DNA of 64,000 nucleotides from the NCBI GenBank assembly GCA_963843385.1, contig CAWJJY010000007.1, forward strand, positions 992,001 to 1,056,000, given 5' to 3'. The DNA is from CAVOHU01 sp963843385. GTDB taxonomy: Bacteria; Acidobacteriota; Vicinamibacteria; Vicinamibacterales; JAKQTR01. Position 1 is the stretch's first letter. Each line of letters starts with the position of its first letter. A program made the position numbers and the translations under genes. Below the pieces are notes generated by a model that was not told the origin of the DNA, searched no databases, and saw nothing but the letters and a program-made list of their open reading frames with translations. Below, one piece after another: positions 1 to 9,084 of the stretch.

Positions 1-2359
1 GCCACTCAGCCGGATCCTTTCACCGTCCTGGTGGAGCTGCGCAACGTGGACGGCTCGCGTGCGTCGAATCCGCTCGCGCGGAAGGAGCTCGAGCAGGTCT
101 CAGGCGTAGCCATCGAAGAGGGCAAGGCCGACGATGGGGCGACGGTCTGCAGGGTGAGGATCGTGCTGCTGAAGCCCTTGAGATTCATGGTGCGAAGCAG
201 CAAGAACCTGATCTTCGTGCAGTTCGACGCCACCCAGGCGGTCGCACCGGCCGCCTCGGCCGAGCAGCCTGCTGTTGCGCCTCCTGCCGCTCCGACGTCG
301 GCCTCGGCCGAAGCCGCGACGCCGACCGAGCGCGCCGATCCGGCACAGCACGCCGAGGCCCCGGCGGCCCCGGCAAAGCCCGCCCCTTCGGTGCCTCCTG
401 CGGCACCGCCACAGGTCGCGCAACAGGCGACCTCGTCCAAGGCTGCAACCGCGTTGACGATGATCCAGGCCACCCCGGAAGCTGACGGCGTGCGGATCAC
501 GCTGACCGGCAACGGCAAGCTGGTCCCGAGCTCGGTGGCGCCGGTCAAGAACCCGCCTCCGCGCCTGGTGCTCGACTTCGCGAATGTCCGGCCGTCGGTT
601 CCGGCCCTCCTGGCCGTCGGGGAAGGACCAGTCAAGCAGATTCGGGTCGCCACCTTCTCGCAACAGCCGCTGGTGACTCGAGTGGTGGTCGACCTGACCG
701 AGCGTGTCGCGCACCGCGTCGAGAACGACGGCGATGCACTGGTGTTGCTGGTCGGCGAGGCCGCGGCGGCCGCGCCGGGCGCGATTCCCGCGTCGACAGC
801 TGCGGCGCCGCCCAAGCCGGCGGTCCCAGCCGCCAAGGCCGCGGCACCAGCCGAACGCCGAGCCGAGGCCCCTGCGCCGTCGGCCGCCAAGGGAGCACCG
901 GAACAGAAGACGACGCCGGCCAGGCCGGAGCCGCCACGGACGCCGCCTCCGACGGCCGAGCCGGCCCGCACCGAGGCGGCGAAGATGGAGCCGCAGAAGC
1001 CGGATTCGCCGGCAGCGGCCTCTGCTCCGACTTCCGTCCAGACCTCCGCAGCCGCGATGGGACAGATGGTGGCGCAGGCGCGAGGCGAGAAGCAGGTACT
1101 CGGGATTCCCGGTCAGCTTCGACTTCACCGGGGCCGACCTGCGATCGGTCATCCGTACCTTCGCCGAGGATGCCGGGCTCAACATCGTCCTCGACCCCGC
1201 CGTCCAGGGGTCGGTGGATGTGAATTTCCGAGACGTGCCGTGGGACCAGGCGCTGGATCTCATCCTGCGGTCGAACAAGCTCGGGTACACGATCGAGGGC
1301 AGCGTGGTTCGCATCGCGCCCCTGACGGTCCTGTCCGAAGAAGAGAAACAGCGCCAGCAACTCTCCGATGCGCAGGCCATGTCCGGACAGCTCAGCGTGC
1401 TCACCCGGTCGCTCAGCTACGCGAAGGCTGAGGACTTGAGCGAACTGCTGTTGAAGAGCACGTTGACCACGCGCGGACAGGTCCAGGTGGACAAACGGAC
1501 CAACACGATTATCATCCGCGACCTGCCTGCCGCGCTGGCGATGGCCGAAAACCTGCTGACCACACTCGACCGGCCGCAGCCACAGGTGGAGATCGAGGCG
1601 CGGATCGTCCAGACCACGCGTGACGCGTCGCGGGCACTCGGCGTGCAGTGGGGCGTGAACGCCCGCGCGGGATCCGAGCTGGGTAATACGCTGCCGACGG
1701 CGTTCCCCGCGCAGGGCAGCCTCGCGGGACGCATGGGCACGCTGACTCAAGGCAATCCGGCCGGTCCGGCGCGGTCCAACGTGCCGACCGCCATCAACCT
1801 CCCCGTCTCGGGCGCGACCAGCGGGATCGGGATCGCGATGGGATCGTTGACCGGCGCCTTCAACCTCGACATGGCCCTGTCCGCGCTCGAGAAGAAGGGC
1901 CAGGGTCGCGTGCTGTCGACGCCTCGCGTCGTGATGCAGAACAACGTCGAGGCCGAGATGTATCAGGGCATCCAGATCCCGATCCAGACGATAGCGAACA
2001 ACACCGTCACCGTCTCGTTCAAGGATGCGGCGCTGAGCCTGAAGGTGACCCCCCAAATCACGGCGTCCAATACCGTCATCATGACCATCGCGCTCGAAAA
2101 TGCGACGCCCGACTTCAGCCGCAGTGTCAACGGCATCCCGCCGATCGACACCCAGCGGGCCCGCACCCAGGTGCTGGTGAAGGACAACGAGACCACCGTG
2201 CTCGGCGGCGTCGTCGTCAGTCAGTCGCAGTCGACCAACGACAAGGTGCCGTTCTTGAGCCGCATTCCGCTGCTCGGGTGGCTCTTCAAGCGGGATGCGA
2301 CCGACGATTCGGATCGCGAACTGCTGATCTTCATCACGCCCAGGATCGTCAAGCAGTAG
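1..2359 (+). CDS. pilQ: Type IV pilus secretin PilQ, 5' end outside the window, frame broken once
   Basis: PilQ forms the outer-membrane secretin ring through which the type IV pilus passes. The gene begins before the window. Frame 1 is open from base 1 and encodes two AMIN-like modules (about bases 1-230 and 451-780) joined by long Ala/Pro-rich linkers. From about base 1097 the homology continues in frame 2: an STN-like module beginning FDFTGADLRSV (about 1117-1340), an N1-type module (about 1410-1590), and the secretin barrel domain ending with the signature VPFLSRIPLLGWLF (about 2248-2290). Removing one G of the GG at 1095-1096 joins the two frames as EKQ-YSGFPV, so this is a +1 change. 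It is either a real frameshift or a consensus error. Identity as PilQ rather than a type II secretin rests on the AMIN modules and is fairly sure. Confidence 0.9.
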
Positions 2360-2392
2360 GACCAGGGAAGCGACGACAGGGAGACTACGGAT

Positions 2393-3061
2393 ATGCACGG
2401 CACACGGAAGACTCTCGCAGGCATGGCGCGCCGGCCGCTGGTCGGAGCCATCGCCGTGGCATGGTTGATGTCCAGCGCGTCGTGCGGCTACCTGAACAAG
2501 AACGGCCGCTCGCCGGTGTACCTGGTCATCGACGCCCTGACGGCGGCCTCCGGGGCACAGGCTGACAAGTTCAGCAACATCCTCGACTCTGACGTGGTCA
2601 CCAACGTCAAGGTGCTGGTCGACAACCAGGACCTCCTGGTGCCGACCGTGTTCGAGGATCTGGCCAAAATCGCCCTCCACATGTCGTTGAAGGACCCGGG
2701 GACGGCCACCTCGCCGACCACACCGACCCTGACCAACGACATCACCGTCACGCGCTATCACGTGGAATTCAAGCGATCCGACGGGCGCAACACGCCGGGC
2801 GTCGACGTGCCGTACGGGTTCGACGGCGGGGCGACCGGCACCTTTGGCACCAACGGCGGCTCGATCGTCATTGTGCTCGTGCGGGCGCAGTCGAAGCTCG
2901 AGGCCCCGCTGATGGCGCTGGCCGGGCGGGGCGGGGCGATCATCATCTCGACCATCGCCGAGGTCACGCTCTACGGGCACGATCAGAACGGGAACGACAT
3001 CTCGGTGGTCGGGAGCATCTCGGTCAACTTCGCCGACTGGGGCGATCCCGCGGCGGCGTAG
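2393..3061 (+). CDS. Hypothetical lipoprotein downstream of pilQ
   Basis: I do not recognise the family. The 222-residue product has a basic N-terminus, a hydrophobic stretch (about residues 16-28) and a lipobox-like SSASC with Cys31, so it is probably a lipoprotein or at least exported. The mature part is rich in beta-prone segments and contains no Cys-rich or enzyme motif. It starts 33 bases after pilQ and is followed on the same strand by a second lipoprotein gene and a TPR gene, so a role in pilus or envelope assembly is a reasonable guess from context only. An internal Met at residue 11 is a possible alternative start that would keep the whole signal sequence. Confidence 0.7.
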   Translation: MHGTRKTLAGMARRPLVGAIAVAWLMSSASCGYLNKNGRSPVYLVIDALTAASGAQADKFSNILDSDVVTNVKVLVDNQDLLVPTVFEDLAKIALHMSLKDPGTATSPTTPTLTNDITVTRYHVEFKRSDGRNTPGVDVPYGFDGGATGTFGTNGGSIVIVLVRAQSKLEAPLMALAGRGGAIIISTIAEVTLYGHDQNGNDISVVGSISVNFADWGDPAAA

Positions 3062-3151
3062 TGAGGCCGGATTTCGGCGAACGGGAACCGACGGCCAAGG
3101 GACCGGGCGCCCTGGCCATGAGTCACTTCTTGATTGATTGAGGCACGGACT

Positions 3152-4411
3152 ATGTGGCGCTGGAAACCGGTCGTGGTGGTGCTCGCAGGCGTCGTGCTGC
3201 TGATACCCGCCTGCACGTCGAAAAAACAGACGCCGCCGGCCCTGACCGGCCCCTCCGAGTTGGGGCTGTCCTTCACGGTTCAGGCCGTTCCGGACACGCT
3301 GCGCCAGGACGGCGCCTCGCAATCACGGGTCAACGTCCTCGCCCGCGATGGGGCCAGCCAGCCGGTCAGGAACCTCACCCTGCGGGCTGACATCGCCGTG
3401 GGAGGCGTCATCGTGGACTTCGGACAGCTGTCCGCGAAGAACCTCGTGACCGGATCCGACGGTACGACGCAGGTCGTGTACACCGCGCCGAACGCGCCGG
3501 CGGACCCGTCCAACCAGGGCGCGCTGATCGATATCCTGTTCACGCCGGTCGGAACCAACTACGCCAACGACCTGACTCGCTCGGTCACGATCCGGCTCGT
3601 GCCGCCCGGCGTCATCCTGCCGCCTGGCACGCCGCCAGTGCCGGCCTTCGTCTTCTCACCGAGCGGGCCGTTCTCGCTGAGCGACGTGACCTTCGACGCA
3701 TCGTCGAGCACATCCTCGAGCCCGATCGCGTCCTTCATGTGGAACTTCGGTGACGGGACGACGGCGAGCGGGGTGGTGGTGAAGCACGCGTTCCAGAACA
3801 CCGGCAACTACACCGTGACGCTGACGACGACTGATGCGAACGGTCTCTCTGCCTCCGTCACACATCCGGTCATCGTCGTTGGCAACACCAAGCCGACCGC
3901 GTCGTTCGTCACATCACCGACTACGCCGGCCGCTGGCCAGCCCATCTACTTCAATGCGAGCGCGTCGCAGGCAGGCACCGGACGCTTCCTGGTCGGCTAC
4001 GATTGGGACTTCGGGACCGGCCGGACGGGCACGGGCGTCACGACGAGCAAGGCCTATGACACGTCGGGTGAGTACACGGTGACGCTGGTCGTCACCGACG
4101 ACATCGGGCAGACGGCGAGCACGAGCAAGACCGTGAAGGTCGGAGCGGATCCGGTGGCCGACTTCAGCTTCGCGCCCGGTTCGCCAACAACTGCAACACT
4201 GGTGACCTTCAACTCGGCCGCGTCGACAAGCATCGCCGGCCTCAAGTCGGTAACTTGGGACTTCGGTGACGGCACAGCGCCGGTGACGAGCACGACGAGC
4301 TTCACGATAGCGCACACGTTTACAACCGCCGGAACCTACGTTGTCCGGCTGACGGTGACGGACAATAACGACCGGACCGCGACGGCAACCAAGACCGTAA
4401 CTGTCACGTGA
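3152..4411 (+). CDS. PKD-domain surface lipoprotein
   Basis: Exported lipoprotein of 419 residues. The ATG at 3152 is preferred over an in-frame TTG at 3134 because GAGG lies 8 bases before it. A hydrophobic helix ends in LLIPAC, with the lipidated Cys at residue 21. Residues about 40-145 look like a bacterial Ig-like domain (the pattern VNVLARDGASQPVRN followed by GTTQVVYTAP). Three PKD domains follow (about 150-240, 245-330 and 335-419), each with the hallmark WNFGDG / WDFGTG / WDFGDG and a closing YTVTLT-type strand. PKD domains usually mediate protein-protein or glycan contacts outside the cell. Its position behind pilQ suggests a pilus- or surface-associated function, but this is inference. 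It shares its last 4 bases (GTGA) with the next gene. Confidence 0.8.
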   Translation: MWRWKPVVVVLAGVVLLIPACTSKKQTPPALTGPSELGLSFTVQAVPDTLRQDGASQSRVNVLARDGASQPVRNLTLRADIAVGGVIVDFGQLSAKNLVTGSDGTTQVVYTAPNAPADPSNQGALIDILFTPVGTNYANDLTRSVTIRLVPPGVILPPGTPPVPAFVFSPSGPFSLSDVTFDASSSTSSSPIASFMWNFGDGTTASGVVVKHAFQNTGNYTVTLTTTDANGLSASVTHPVIVVGNTKPTASFVTSPTTPAAGQPIYFNASASQAGTGRFLVGYDWDFGTGRTGTGVTTSKAYDTSGEYTVTLVVTDDIGQTASTSKTVKVGADPVADFSFAPGSPTTATLVTFNSAASTSIAGLKSVTWDFGDGTAPVTSTTSFTIAHTFTTAGTYVVRLTVTDNNDRTATATKTVTVT

Positions 4412-4995
4412 CCGAGAACGACCGCATCGAGGACCTTCGACGCCGGCTCCAGAAGGACCCGGCGTCGATCGCCTTCGCCCAACTCGCGGAGGAGCTTCGG
4501 CGCGCGGGCCGCTTCAAGGAGGCCATCGACGCGTGCCGCGCCGGCCTCGCGCGCCACCCCGGCTACCTTTCTGCTCACGTCACGCTCGGAAGGGCGCTCC
4601 TGGAAGCCGGGGATCTGGACGCCGCCTTCGCGGAACTGACCGGCGTCCTGCGCATGGCGCCCGAGAATCTCGCAGCCATTCGCGGCCTTGCCGAGGTCCA
4701 CAGGCGAAAGGGCGAGCTGCCGGAGGCGCTCGAGCAGTACCGCGCGGCCTTCGAGCTCGCCCGAAACGATCCGGGCATCGATCAGATCGTCCGCGAAATC
4801 CGCAAAGAGATTGAGCCGACCGCCGCCAGGCCATCTGAGCTCGCGCCGGCTGCCCGGGACGCTTCGCTGCCGTCACCGCCAGTGGACGCCGCAGCATTGG
4901 CTTCGAACCGGCGTGCGCAGCACATCGTCCAGCACTTCGAACGCTGGCTGGCCGCCATCCTGACCGATCGCCGGGCGAGGCTCTTGAAAGCCTGA
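4408..4995 (+). CDS. TPR-repeat protein
   Basis: The 195-residue protein consists mainly of tetratricopeptide repeats (about residues 10-130), for example AFAQLAEELRRAGRFKEAIDAC, seen here as A-L/F spaced helix pairs, then a variable Ala/Pro-rich stretch and a C-terminal helix. There is no signal peptide, so it is probably cytoplasmic. It starts at GTG 4408, overlapping the stop of the PKD gene by 4 bases, which indicates translational coupling and membership of the pilQ-end operon. TPR proteins act as assembly scaffolds; the partner cannot be read from the sequence. PilF/PilW-like roles are possible but those proteins carry lipoprotein signals, which are absent here. Confidence 0.75.
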   Translation: MTENDRIEDLRRRLQKDPASIAFAQLAEELRRAGRFKEAIDACRAGLARHPGYLSAHVTLGRALLEAGDLDAAFAELTGVLRMAPENLAAIRGLAEVHRRKGELPEALEQYRAAFELARNDPGIDQIVREIRKEIEPTAARPSELAPAARDASLPSPPVDAAALASNRRAQHIVQHFERWLAAILTDRRARLLKA

Positions 4996-5072
4996 CGAGT
5001 CCCAAGCCCTTAGTCTCGGTCGTCTGCCCTAGACCTGCGGGGCCCGAGCCGTGGGCCTTCAATACCGTTCTG

Positions 5073-5081
5073 TGCGACAAT
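5073..5081 (+). promoter_or_regulatory. Possible extended -10 before the peptidase gene
   Basis: TG at 5073-5074, one base, then GACAAT at 5076-5081 (4 of 6 matches to TATAAT). The ATG of the peptidase gene is at 5092, with no Shine-Dalgarno in between, so a transcript starting near 5088 would be almost leaderless. Prediction by eye only. Confidence 0.3.
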
Positions 5082-5091
5082 ACCCGTCCTC

Positions 5092-6252
5092 ATGAACCTG
5101 CCGTCGTTGGATCAGTTCTCGACCCGACATGCCCGCGTGCGAGGGGCGCTCCAGAGGGAACGTCTCGACGCCTTGATCCTGGTCCACCTGCCGAATGTCC
5201 GCTACCTGACGGGGTACTCCGGAAGCGCCGCGGTGGTCGTGATCACCGCGAATCGCGTCGTGTTCATTACCGACGCCCGGTACGCCACCGAGGTGGAGCG
5301 GGATCTGGTTCCGAGGTGTCCTGGGCTCGAGCTGGTCCGGGTTGCACCAACCTACGATCAGACGATCTGCGAGGTCGTCACGGGTCTGAAGGCGGGCAGA
5401 ACGGGCATCGAGTCGGCATATCTCCCGGTCGGCCGATACAATTGGCTGAAGTCGGCATTTGCGGCCCTCGTTGCGGAGGGCAGACCGAGTGTCGAACTGG
5501 TCGAGACCGAGCGTCTGCTCGAGGCCGAACGCCTCGAGAAGGATGCCTTCGAACAGGCCGCGCTCCGGCGGGCAGGGGCCATGCTCAGCGTGGTCACCGG
5601 CGAGGTCATCGCCGACCTCCGGCCTGGATTGTCCGAGTCACAAGTGGCGGCCGACATCGACTGGGCCATGAAACACGCCGGTTTCGAGCAGCCCGCCTTC
5701 GACACCATCGTGGCCTCGGGGCCGAACGGGGCGCTTCCGCACGCCCGTCCCGGCGCCAGGCTGCTCCAGGCGGGTGACCTCGTGGTATTGGACTTCGGCG
5801 GCGTTCTCGACGGATACTGCGTCGATCTCACCCGCACGGTCAGCGTCGGAGCCCCCGGGGCCGAGGCCAGCCGGGTATACGAGGCCGTGCTCGCGGCCCA
5901 GGAGGCGGCGATTCGTTCGGTTCGGCCAGGCACCAGGGTCAGCCAGGTGGACGAGGCGGCGCGCGAAGAGTTGAGCAGGCGCGGCCTGGGACAGGCGTTC
6001 GTGCATGCGACCGGGCACGGGCTTGGCCTCGAGGTCCATGAAGAGCCTCGGGTTGGTCCGGCCAAGGCGGGGATCCCCGGCGTCGCACCGGTCGGCAGGG
6101 ACGAGGTGTTGCGGCCGGGCATCGTGATCACGATCGAACCTGGCGCGTACCTCCCGGATTGGGGCGGTGTGCGCATCGAAGACGACGTCCTGGTGACGGA
6201 CCAGGGCTGCGATGTGCTGACAAGCGCCCCGCGGGCGCTCTCGGTGGTGTGA
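5092..6252 (+). CDS. Xaa-Pro aminopeptidase / M24B metallopeptidase
   Basis: Cytoplasmic dinuclear-metal peptidase that removes an N-terminal residue next to proline or splits Xaa-Pro dipeptides. The 386-residue protein has a creatinase-like N-terminal domain (about residues 10-140) and a pita-bread catalytic domain. The five metal ligands are visible in the right order: Asp234 (VLDFGG), Asp245 (DLTRT), His309 (TGHGLG), Glu349 (IEPGAY) and Glu363 (RIEDD). Length fits the PepQ/YqhT-like group rather than long PepP. It lies directly before accB and accC, a very common arrangement in bacteria, but the efp gene often found between them is missing here. Function is clear at family level; the exact substrate is not. 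Confidence 0.92.
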   Translation: MNLPSLDQFSTRHARVRGALQRERLDALILVHLPNVRYLTGYSGSAAVVVITANRVVFITDARYATEVERDLVPRCPGLELVRVAPTYDQTICEVVTGLKAGRTGIESAYLPVGRYNWLKSAFAALVAEGRPSVELVETERLLEAERLEKDAFEQAALRRAGAMLSVVTGEVIADLRPGLSESQVAADIDWAMKHAGFEQPAFDTIVASGPNGALPHARPGARLLQAGDLVVLDFGGVLDGYCVDLTRTVSVGAPGAEASRVYEAVLAAQEAAIRSVRPGTRVSQVDEAAREELSRRGLGQAFVHATGHGLGLEVHEEPRVGPAKAGIPGVAPVGRDEVLRPGIVITIEPGAYLPDWGGVRIEDDVLVTDQGCDVLTSAPRALSVV

Positions 6253-6256
6253 CGCG

Positions 6257-6748
6257 ATGAATGTTGACGACCTGAAAGAGATCCTCGACCTGGTGCGCGA
6301 GCACGACTTGACGGAGTTCGAACTGGAGCGTGAGGGACTCAAGCTGAAAGTCAAGAAAGCCGCGCCCTGGTCAGGCGGCGCTCCTCCCGTCGGGTACGCT
6401 CCGCTGCCTGCCGTCGCGTTGCCTGCCCAGCCGATGTCTCCCGCCCAGTTGGCGGCCCCTACGCCCGCTCGGGCGGCCGCTGAGGCCCCTGCCGGAGAGG
6501 GCGTCGACCTGGCGGTGGTCAAGTCGCCCATCGTGGGGACCTTCTACCGTGCGCCCGAACCTGGTGCACCGCCCTTTGTGGATGAAGGCGCCCCGGTCAA
6601 GAAGGGCCAGGTGCTGTGCATCATCGAAGCCATGAAGCTCATGAACGAGATCGAGTCCGACTACGAGGGCGAGGTCGTGACGATCTACGTTGAGAACGGC
6701 CAGCCCGTGCAGTATGGTGAGCGGCTCTTCGCGATCAGGGTGAAGTGA
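6257..6748 (+). CDS. accB: Biotin carboxyl carrier protein of acetyl-CoA carboxylase
   Basis: AccB carries the biotin that shuttles CO2 between biotin carboxylase and carboxyltransferase in the first step of fatty acid synthesis. The 163-residue protein has an N-terminal helical region (residues 1-40), an Ala/Pro-rich swinging linker (about 45-80) and a C-terminal biotinyl domain with the classical EAMKLMNE site; the biotinylated residue is Lys127. It starts 4 bases after the peptidase gene and its TGA shares one base with the ATG of accC, so the three genes form one operon. No accA or accD is present in the window. Confidence 0.97.
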   Translation: MNVDDLKEILDLVREHDLTEFELEREGLKLKVKKAAPWSGGAPPVGYAPLPAVALPAQPMSPAQLAAPTPARAAAEAPAGEGVDLAVVKSPIVGTFYRAPEPGAPPFVDEGAPVKKGQVLCIIEAMKLMNEIESDYEGEVVTIYVENGQPVQYGERLFAIRVK

Positions 6749-8121
6749 TGTTCAAGAAGATTCTCATCGCAAATCGCGGCGAGATCGCCCTGCGCATCAT
6801 CCTGGCGTGCCGCGAGATGGGCATCCGGACGGTCGCGGTGTACTCCGAAGCCGACGAGAACTCGTTGCACGTGCGGTTTGCCGACGAGGACGTCTGCATC
6901 GGGCCGGCGCGCGCCACAGACAGCTACCTGAACGTGCCGGCCGTCATCAGCGCCGCCGAGATCACCGGCGCCGATGCCATTCACCCCGGATACGGCTTCC
7001 TGGCCGAGAGTGCGTACCTGGCCGAGGTCTGCGAGGCGTGCCATATCAAGTTCATCGGGCCCGACCCGCAGGTGATCCGGCTGATGGGTGACAAGGCCCG
7101 GGCCCGGCGCGTCATGAAGAAGGCGGGCGTGCCGGTGCTGCCCGGTTCCGAGGGCATCGTGGAGACCGAGGAGAAGGCGCTGAAGATCGCCCGCGACATC
7201 GGGTTTCCCGTGTTGATCAAGGCCACCGCCGGCGGCGGCGGTCGAGGGATGCGGCTGGTCAACGCCGCGTCGGAACTCTCGCGGGCGTTCCGGACCGCCT
7301 CCCGGGAGGCCGAAGCGGCCTTCGGCGTGGGCGACGTCTACGTGGAGAAGTACCTCCAGTCGCCGCGCCACATCGAGTTCCAGATCCTCGGCGATCATCA
7401 CGGCGCGGTGGTGCACCTGGGCGAACGCGAGTGCTCGATCCAGCGGCGCCATCAGAAACTGCTCGAGGAGTCGCCCTCTCCGGCGCTGACCGACAAGATG
7501 CGGCGCAAGATCGGTGGCGTCGTCGTGGACGCGGCGAAGGAAGTCCAGTACACGAACGCCGGGACGTTCGAATTCCTGATGGATCCCGACGGCCATTTCT
7601 ATTTCATGGAGGCCAATACCCGCCTCCAGGTCGAACACGGCGTCACCGAGCTCGTGACGGGGATCGACATCGTGAAGGAGCAGATTCGCATCGCGGCGGG
7701 CGAGCGGCTCTCGTTCAAGCAGAGCGAGGTGACCTTCTCGGGGCACGCGATCGAGTGCCGCGTGAACGCCGAGGACCCTGTGACCTTCACCCCATCGCCA
7801 GGCACCGTCAGCGCCTTCAGCGCGCCGGGCGGACCGGGCACCCGCATCGACACCGCGATGCACGCGGAGGCGGTGATTTCTCCGTACTACGACTCGATGG
7901 TCGCCAAGATCCTGGCGCATGGACGTGACCGCCAGGAAGCGATTGCCCGGATGCGACGCACGCTCGAGATGACCGTCGTCGAGGGGATCCGTACTACGAT
8001 TCCCCTGCAGTTGCGGATTCTGAACGACCCGGATTTCCAGGCTGGCCGATTCAGCACGGCGTTCATGGAGCGGTTTGCTGCGAAGGAGCCCGTCTCGAAC
8101 AACCTGGCCGCCGCGGGGTAG
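6748..8121 (+). CDS. accC: Acetyl-CoA carboxylase, biotin carboxylase subunit
   Basis: AccC carboxylates biotin on AccB using ATP and bicarbonate. The ATG at 6748 gives MFKKILIANRGEIALR, the canonical N-terminus, and is preferred to the GTG three bases earlier. The 457-residue protein shows the pre-ATP-grasp Rossmann domain (about 1-110), the ATP-grasp domain with the glycine-rich loop KATAGGGGRGMR (about 160), the HQKLLEE segment, the EANTRLQVEHGVTE motif (about 290-305) and the C-terminal biotin carboxylase domain with VNAEDP. Its length matches the family norm of about 450. It overlaps accB by one base (TGATG), so the two are coupled. Confidence 0.98.
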   Translation: MFKKILIANRGEIALRIILACREMGIRTVAVYSEADENSLHVRFADEDVCIGPARATDSYLNVPAVISAAEITGADAIHPGYGFLAESAYLAEVCEACHIKFIGPDPQVIRLMGDKARARRVMKKAGVPVLPGSEGIVETEEKALKIARDIGFPVLIKATAGGGGRGMRLVNAASELSRAFRTASREAEAAFGVGDVYVEKYLQSPRHIEFQILGDHHGAVVHLGERECSIQRRHQKLLEESPSPALTDKMRRKIGGVVVDAAKEVQYTNAGTFEFLMDPDGHFYFMEANTRLQVEHGVTELVTGIDIVKEQIRIAAGERLSFKQSEVTFSGHAIECRVNAEDPVTFTPSPGTVSAFSAPGGPGTRIDTAMHAEAVISPYYDSMVAKILAHGRDRQEAIARMRRTLEMTVVEGIRTTIPLQLRILNDPDFQAGRFSTAFMERFAAKEPVSNNLAAAG

Positions 8122-8150
8122 CGGCCTGTCCCGGCCGTCAGGATGGTGCG

Positions 8151-8867
8151 GTGGTGGCAACGCGGCCCGAATTCGACCCACCGCCAGCGGCCTCATCTCC
8201 TGGCCCGCCCGCCTCGATTCCTCCCCTCTACTGCATCGTCGATCACGATCTCGCCGGCCGCGCCGGGTGGCGCAGCGTTGATCTGGCGCAGGCATTCCTG
8301 GATGGCGGCGCACTGCAATTGCAGGTTCGCGCGAAACACCTTGGCGCTGGAGACCTGCTGAAGCTGTGCGAGGAGGTCGTGGGCCTTGCGCGCGGCGGCC
8401 GGGCCCGCGTCATCGTCAACGATCGAGTCGATGTGGCCCTGCTGTCGCACGCCGACGGCGTGCACGTGGGTCAGCAGGATGTCCCGGTGGCCCACGCGAG
8501 GACCATGCTGGGCCCTGAGCGCGTCGTGGGCCTGTCAACGCACAGCGAGGCGCAGGTGATGGCCGCTCTCGGCAGTGCGATTTCCTATCTCGCGGTCGGT
8601 CCCATCTACAGGACCGGGACCAAGGAGACCGGCTACGATGAGGTCGGCCTCGAGCTCGTGCGATTCGCGACCCGGGCGGCCCGCGCGGCTGCCGATCGGG
8701 CCGGACGATCCCCGATTCCCGTGATCGCCATCGGCGGTATCACCCTGGACCGCGCGCAGGACGTGCTCGCCGCTGGCGCCTCGTCTGTGGCTGTGATTTC
8801 CGACCTGCTCGCGCTGGGCGATCCGGCTGGCCGGGTTCGCGCCTACATGGCGCGCCTGGCCCGCTGA
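8151..8867 (+). CDS. thiE: Thiamine-phosphate synthase
   Basis: ThiE couples HMP-pyrophosphate with the thiazole phosphate to make thiamine phosphate. The TIM-barrel signatures are intact: QVRAK (pyrimidine-binding Gln, Arg, Lys), VNDR, GVHVGQQD, GLSTHS, GPIYRTGTK and IGGIT. Because these substrate residues are kept, thiazole tautomerase TenI, which lacks several of them, is less likely. The ORF opens with GTG GTG at 8151 and carries about 25 poorly conserved, Pro-rich residues before the barrel begins at PPLYCIVD, so the true start is uncertain. It follows accC by 29 bases; no other thiamine gene is present here. Confidence 0.88.
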   Translation: MVATRPEFDPPPAASSPGPPASIPPLYCIVDHDLAGRAGWRSVDLAQAFLDGGALQLQVRAKHLGAGDLLKLCEEVVGLARGGRARVIVNDRVDVALLSHADGVHVGQQDVPVAHARTMLGPERVVGLSTHSEAQVMAALGSAISYLAVGPIYRTGTKETGYDEVGLELVRFATRAARAAADRAGRSPIPVIAIGGITLDRAQDVLAAGASSVAVISDLLALGDPAGRVRAYMARLAR

Positions 8868-8986
8868 GCCGCGATCCCGGCCCGGGCAAGACCATCGACG
8901 CCATGACGAACCGTGGCCCCGGAACCACGAGGCGGCGGTCGATTCTGCCCGCGCCGATTGGGCCATCTTGCAGACCGTGTCCCGGG

Positions 8987-8992
8987 TATAAT
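8987..8992 (+). promoter_or_regulatory. -10 element upstream of the amino-acid permease gene
   Basis: A perfect TATAAT at 8987-8992. No good -35 at 17 bases was seen. Transcription would begin near 8999 and give a leader of about 85 bases with a GGAGG ribosome binding site at 9072-9076. Confidence 0.4.
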
Positions 8993-9084
8993 GCCCCGAC
9001 CTGCCAACTCAGGCGCGCCTGAAGTGCGACCGTCCGAGCCTGGATTCTGGCGTGTCGCGGAATGTGTCACTGGAGGTTTATTCG

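Noticed and set aside
5041..5057. GGCCC...GGGCC hairpin as terminator of the pilus operon
   Set aside because: Only 5 bp of stem and no T-run; such short GC repeats are expected by chance in this composition.
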